44,336 nt of DNA, taken from positions 1-44,336 of the forward strand of contig DYFV01000043.1 of the NCBI GenBank assembly GCA_020725025.1, in the 5' to 3' direction. The stretch is from Azoarcus sp. (lineage in GTDB: Bacteria > Pseudomonadota > Gammaproteobacteria > Burkholderiales > Rhodocyclaceae). The notes under the pieces are model-generated. The model was not told the origin of the DNA and searched no databases. It saw only the letters and a program-made list of their open reading frames with translations. Of the stretch, positions 44,157-44,336 are shown one piece after another; the first letter of the stretch is position 1; every line of letters begins with the position of its first letter. A program made the translations under genes and the position numbers.

Positions 44157-44281
44157 AGCCGGCGTTGCGGACCCGACCACATGCGACGTCATGCATGCCA
44201 ATTTCGCCATCCGCGGCGCGGCGTTCCGACGGCCGCGCCGAGGCGTGCATGAAACTCAGGATCGGGCCGGCCGCCCAGTTC

Positions 44282-44336
44282 TCAGAAGTAGTAGCCGAAG
44301 TTGATGTTGAAGCGCTTCTGCCACTTGTCGTCGGCG
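44282..44336 (-). CDS. C-terminus of an outer-membrane beta-barrel protein (partial)
   Basis: Only the last 17 complete codons are in the window. They read ADDKWQKRFNINFGYYF and then stop. Alternating aromatic and polar residues ending in Phe are the typical C-terminal signal for insertion of barrel proteins by BAM. It is probably a porin, transcribed toward BCCT on the same strand. Family not identifiable from so little. Confidence 0.6.
   Translation of the reverse strand, partial: ADDKWQKRFNINFGYYF

Noticed and set aside
44058..44210. N-terminal extension of the BCCT protein
   Set aside because: The frame is open, but the AGGAGA site before 44057 and the dyads upstream mark this as promoter DNA.

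Overview
The window is about 44 kb of high-GC DNA, probably chromosomal, from an aerobic or respiring proteobacterium. The NAD-linked FdsGBACD formate dehydrogenase with an FdsR-type regulator, a phasin, FolE2, a BCCT carrier and a GlxA/GbdR-type AraC regulator together suggest a beta- or gammaproteobacterium. I cannot name the genus. No phage, CRISPR array or intact insertion sequence is visible.

Layout. 1-103: the 3' end of a tRNA-Arg(CCG) and its terminator. 274-2146: a three-gene membrane cassette (His-rich protein, HupE/UreJ protein, membrane-anchored periplasmic protein). 2164-5433: housekeeping or unassigned genes (alpha/beta hydrolase, small membrane protein, 82-aa protein, MOSC protein, VOC protein). 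5553-11648: fdsG-fdsB-fdsA-fdhD-fdsD on the minus strand, with the divergent regulator fdsR at 11768-12868. 12945-16446, minus strand: 'virulence factor' family protein, DUF1638 protein, a CobD-type decarboxylase and pabB. 16809-19635, plus strand: an orphan HyuA-like ATPase, a 94-aa unknown and a small membrane protein. 19708-24618, minus strand: a folate block (purU-folD-folC, a GbdR-like regulator, 5-formyl-THF cyclo-ligase). 24972-33084, plus strand: corrinoid protein, MetV, MetF, methyl-THF:corrinoid methyltransferase, RACo-like reductive activase, FolE2, a cysteine-rich ferredoxin-like protein and an MFS carrier. 33081-36160: a gene-poor patch with a broken PIN toxin, small unknown genes and a phasin. 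36161-44057, minus strand: a BCCT transporter, an MttB-family methyltransferase and a two-subunit Fdh1-type formate dehydrogenase. 44282-44336: the C-terminus of an outer-membrane barrel protein.

How the genes fit together. From about 12.9 kb onward most genes fit one pathway. BCCT imports a quaternary amine, and a non-pyrrolysine MttB-family enzyme moves a methyl group to the corrinoid protein. A DHPS-fold methyltransferase passes it to tetrahydrofolate. MetF/MetV oxidises methyl-THF to methylene-THF, FolD takes it to formyl-THF, PurU releases formate, and two different formate dehydrogenases oxidise formate to CO2. The RACo-like protein would rescue oxidised Co(II) corrinoid. PabB, FolE2, FolC and 5-FCL supply or repair folate, and the CobD-like enzyme serves corrinoid synthesis. 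The roles of DUF1638, the 'virulence factor' protein, the HyuA-like ATPase and the cysteine-rich protein are unassigned. They are the best candidates for undescribed parts of this B12/THF-dependent demethylation system. The substrate (glycine betaine or another betaine) is inference.
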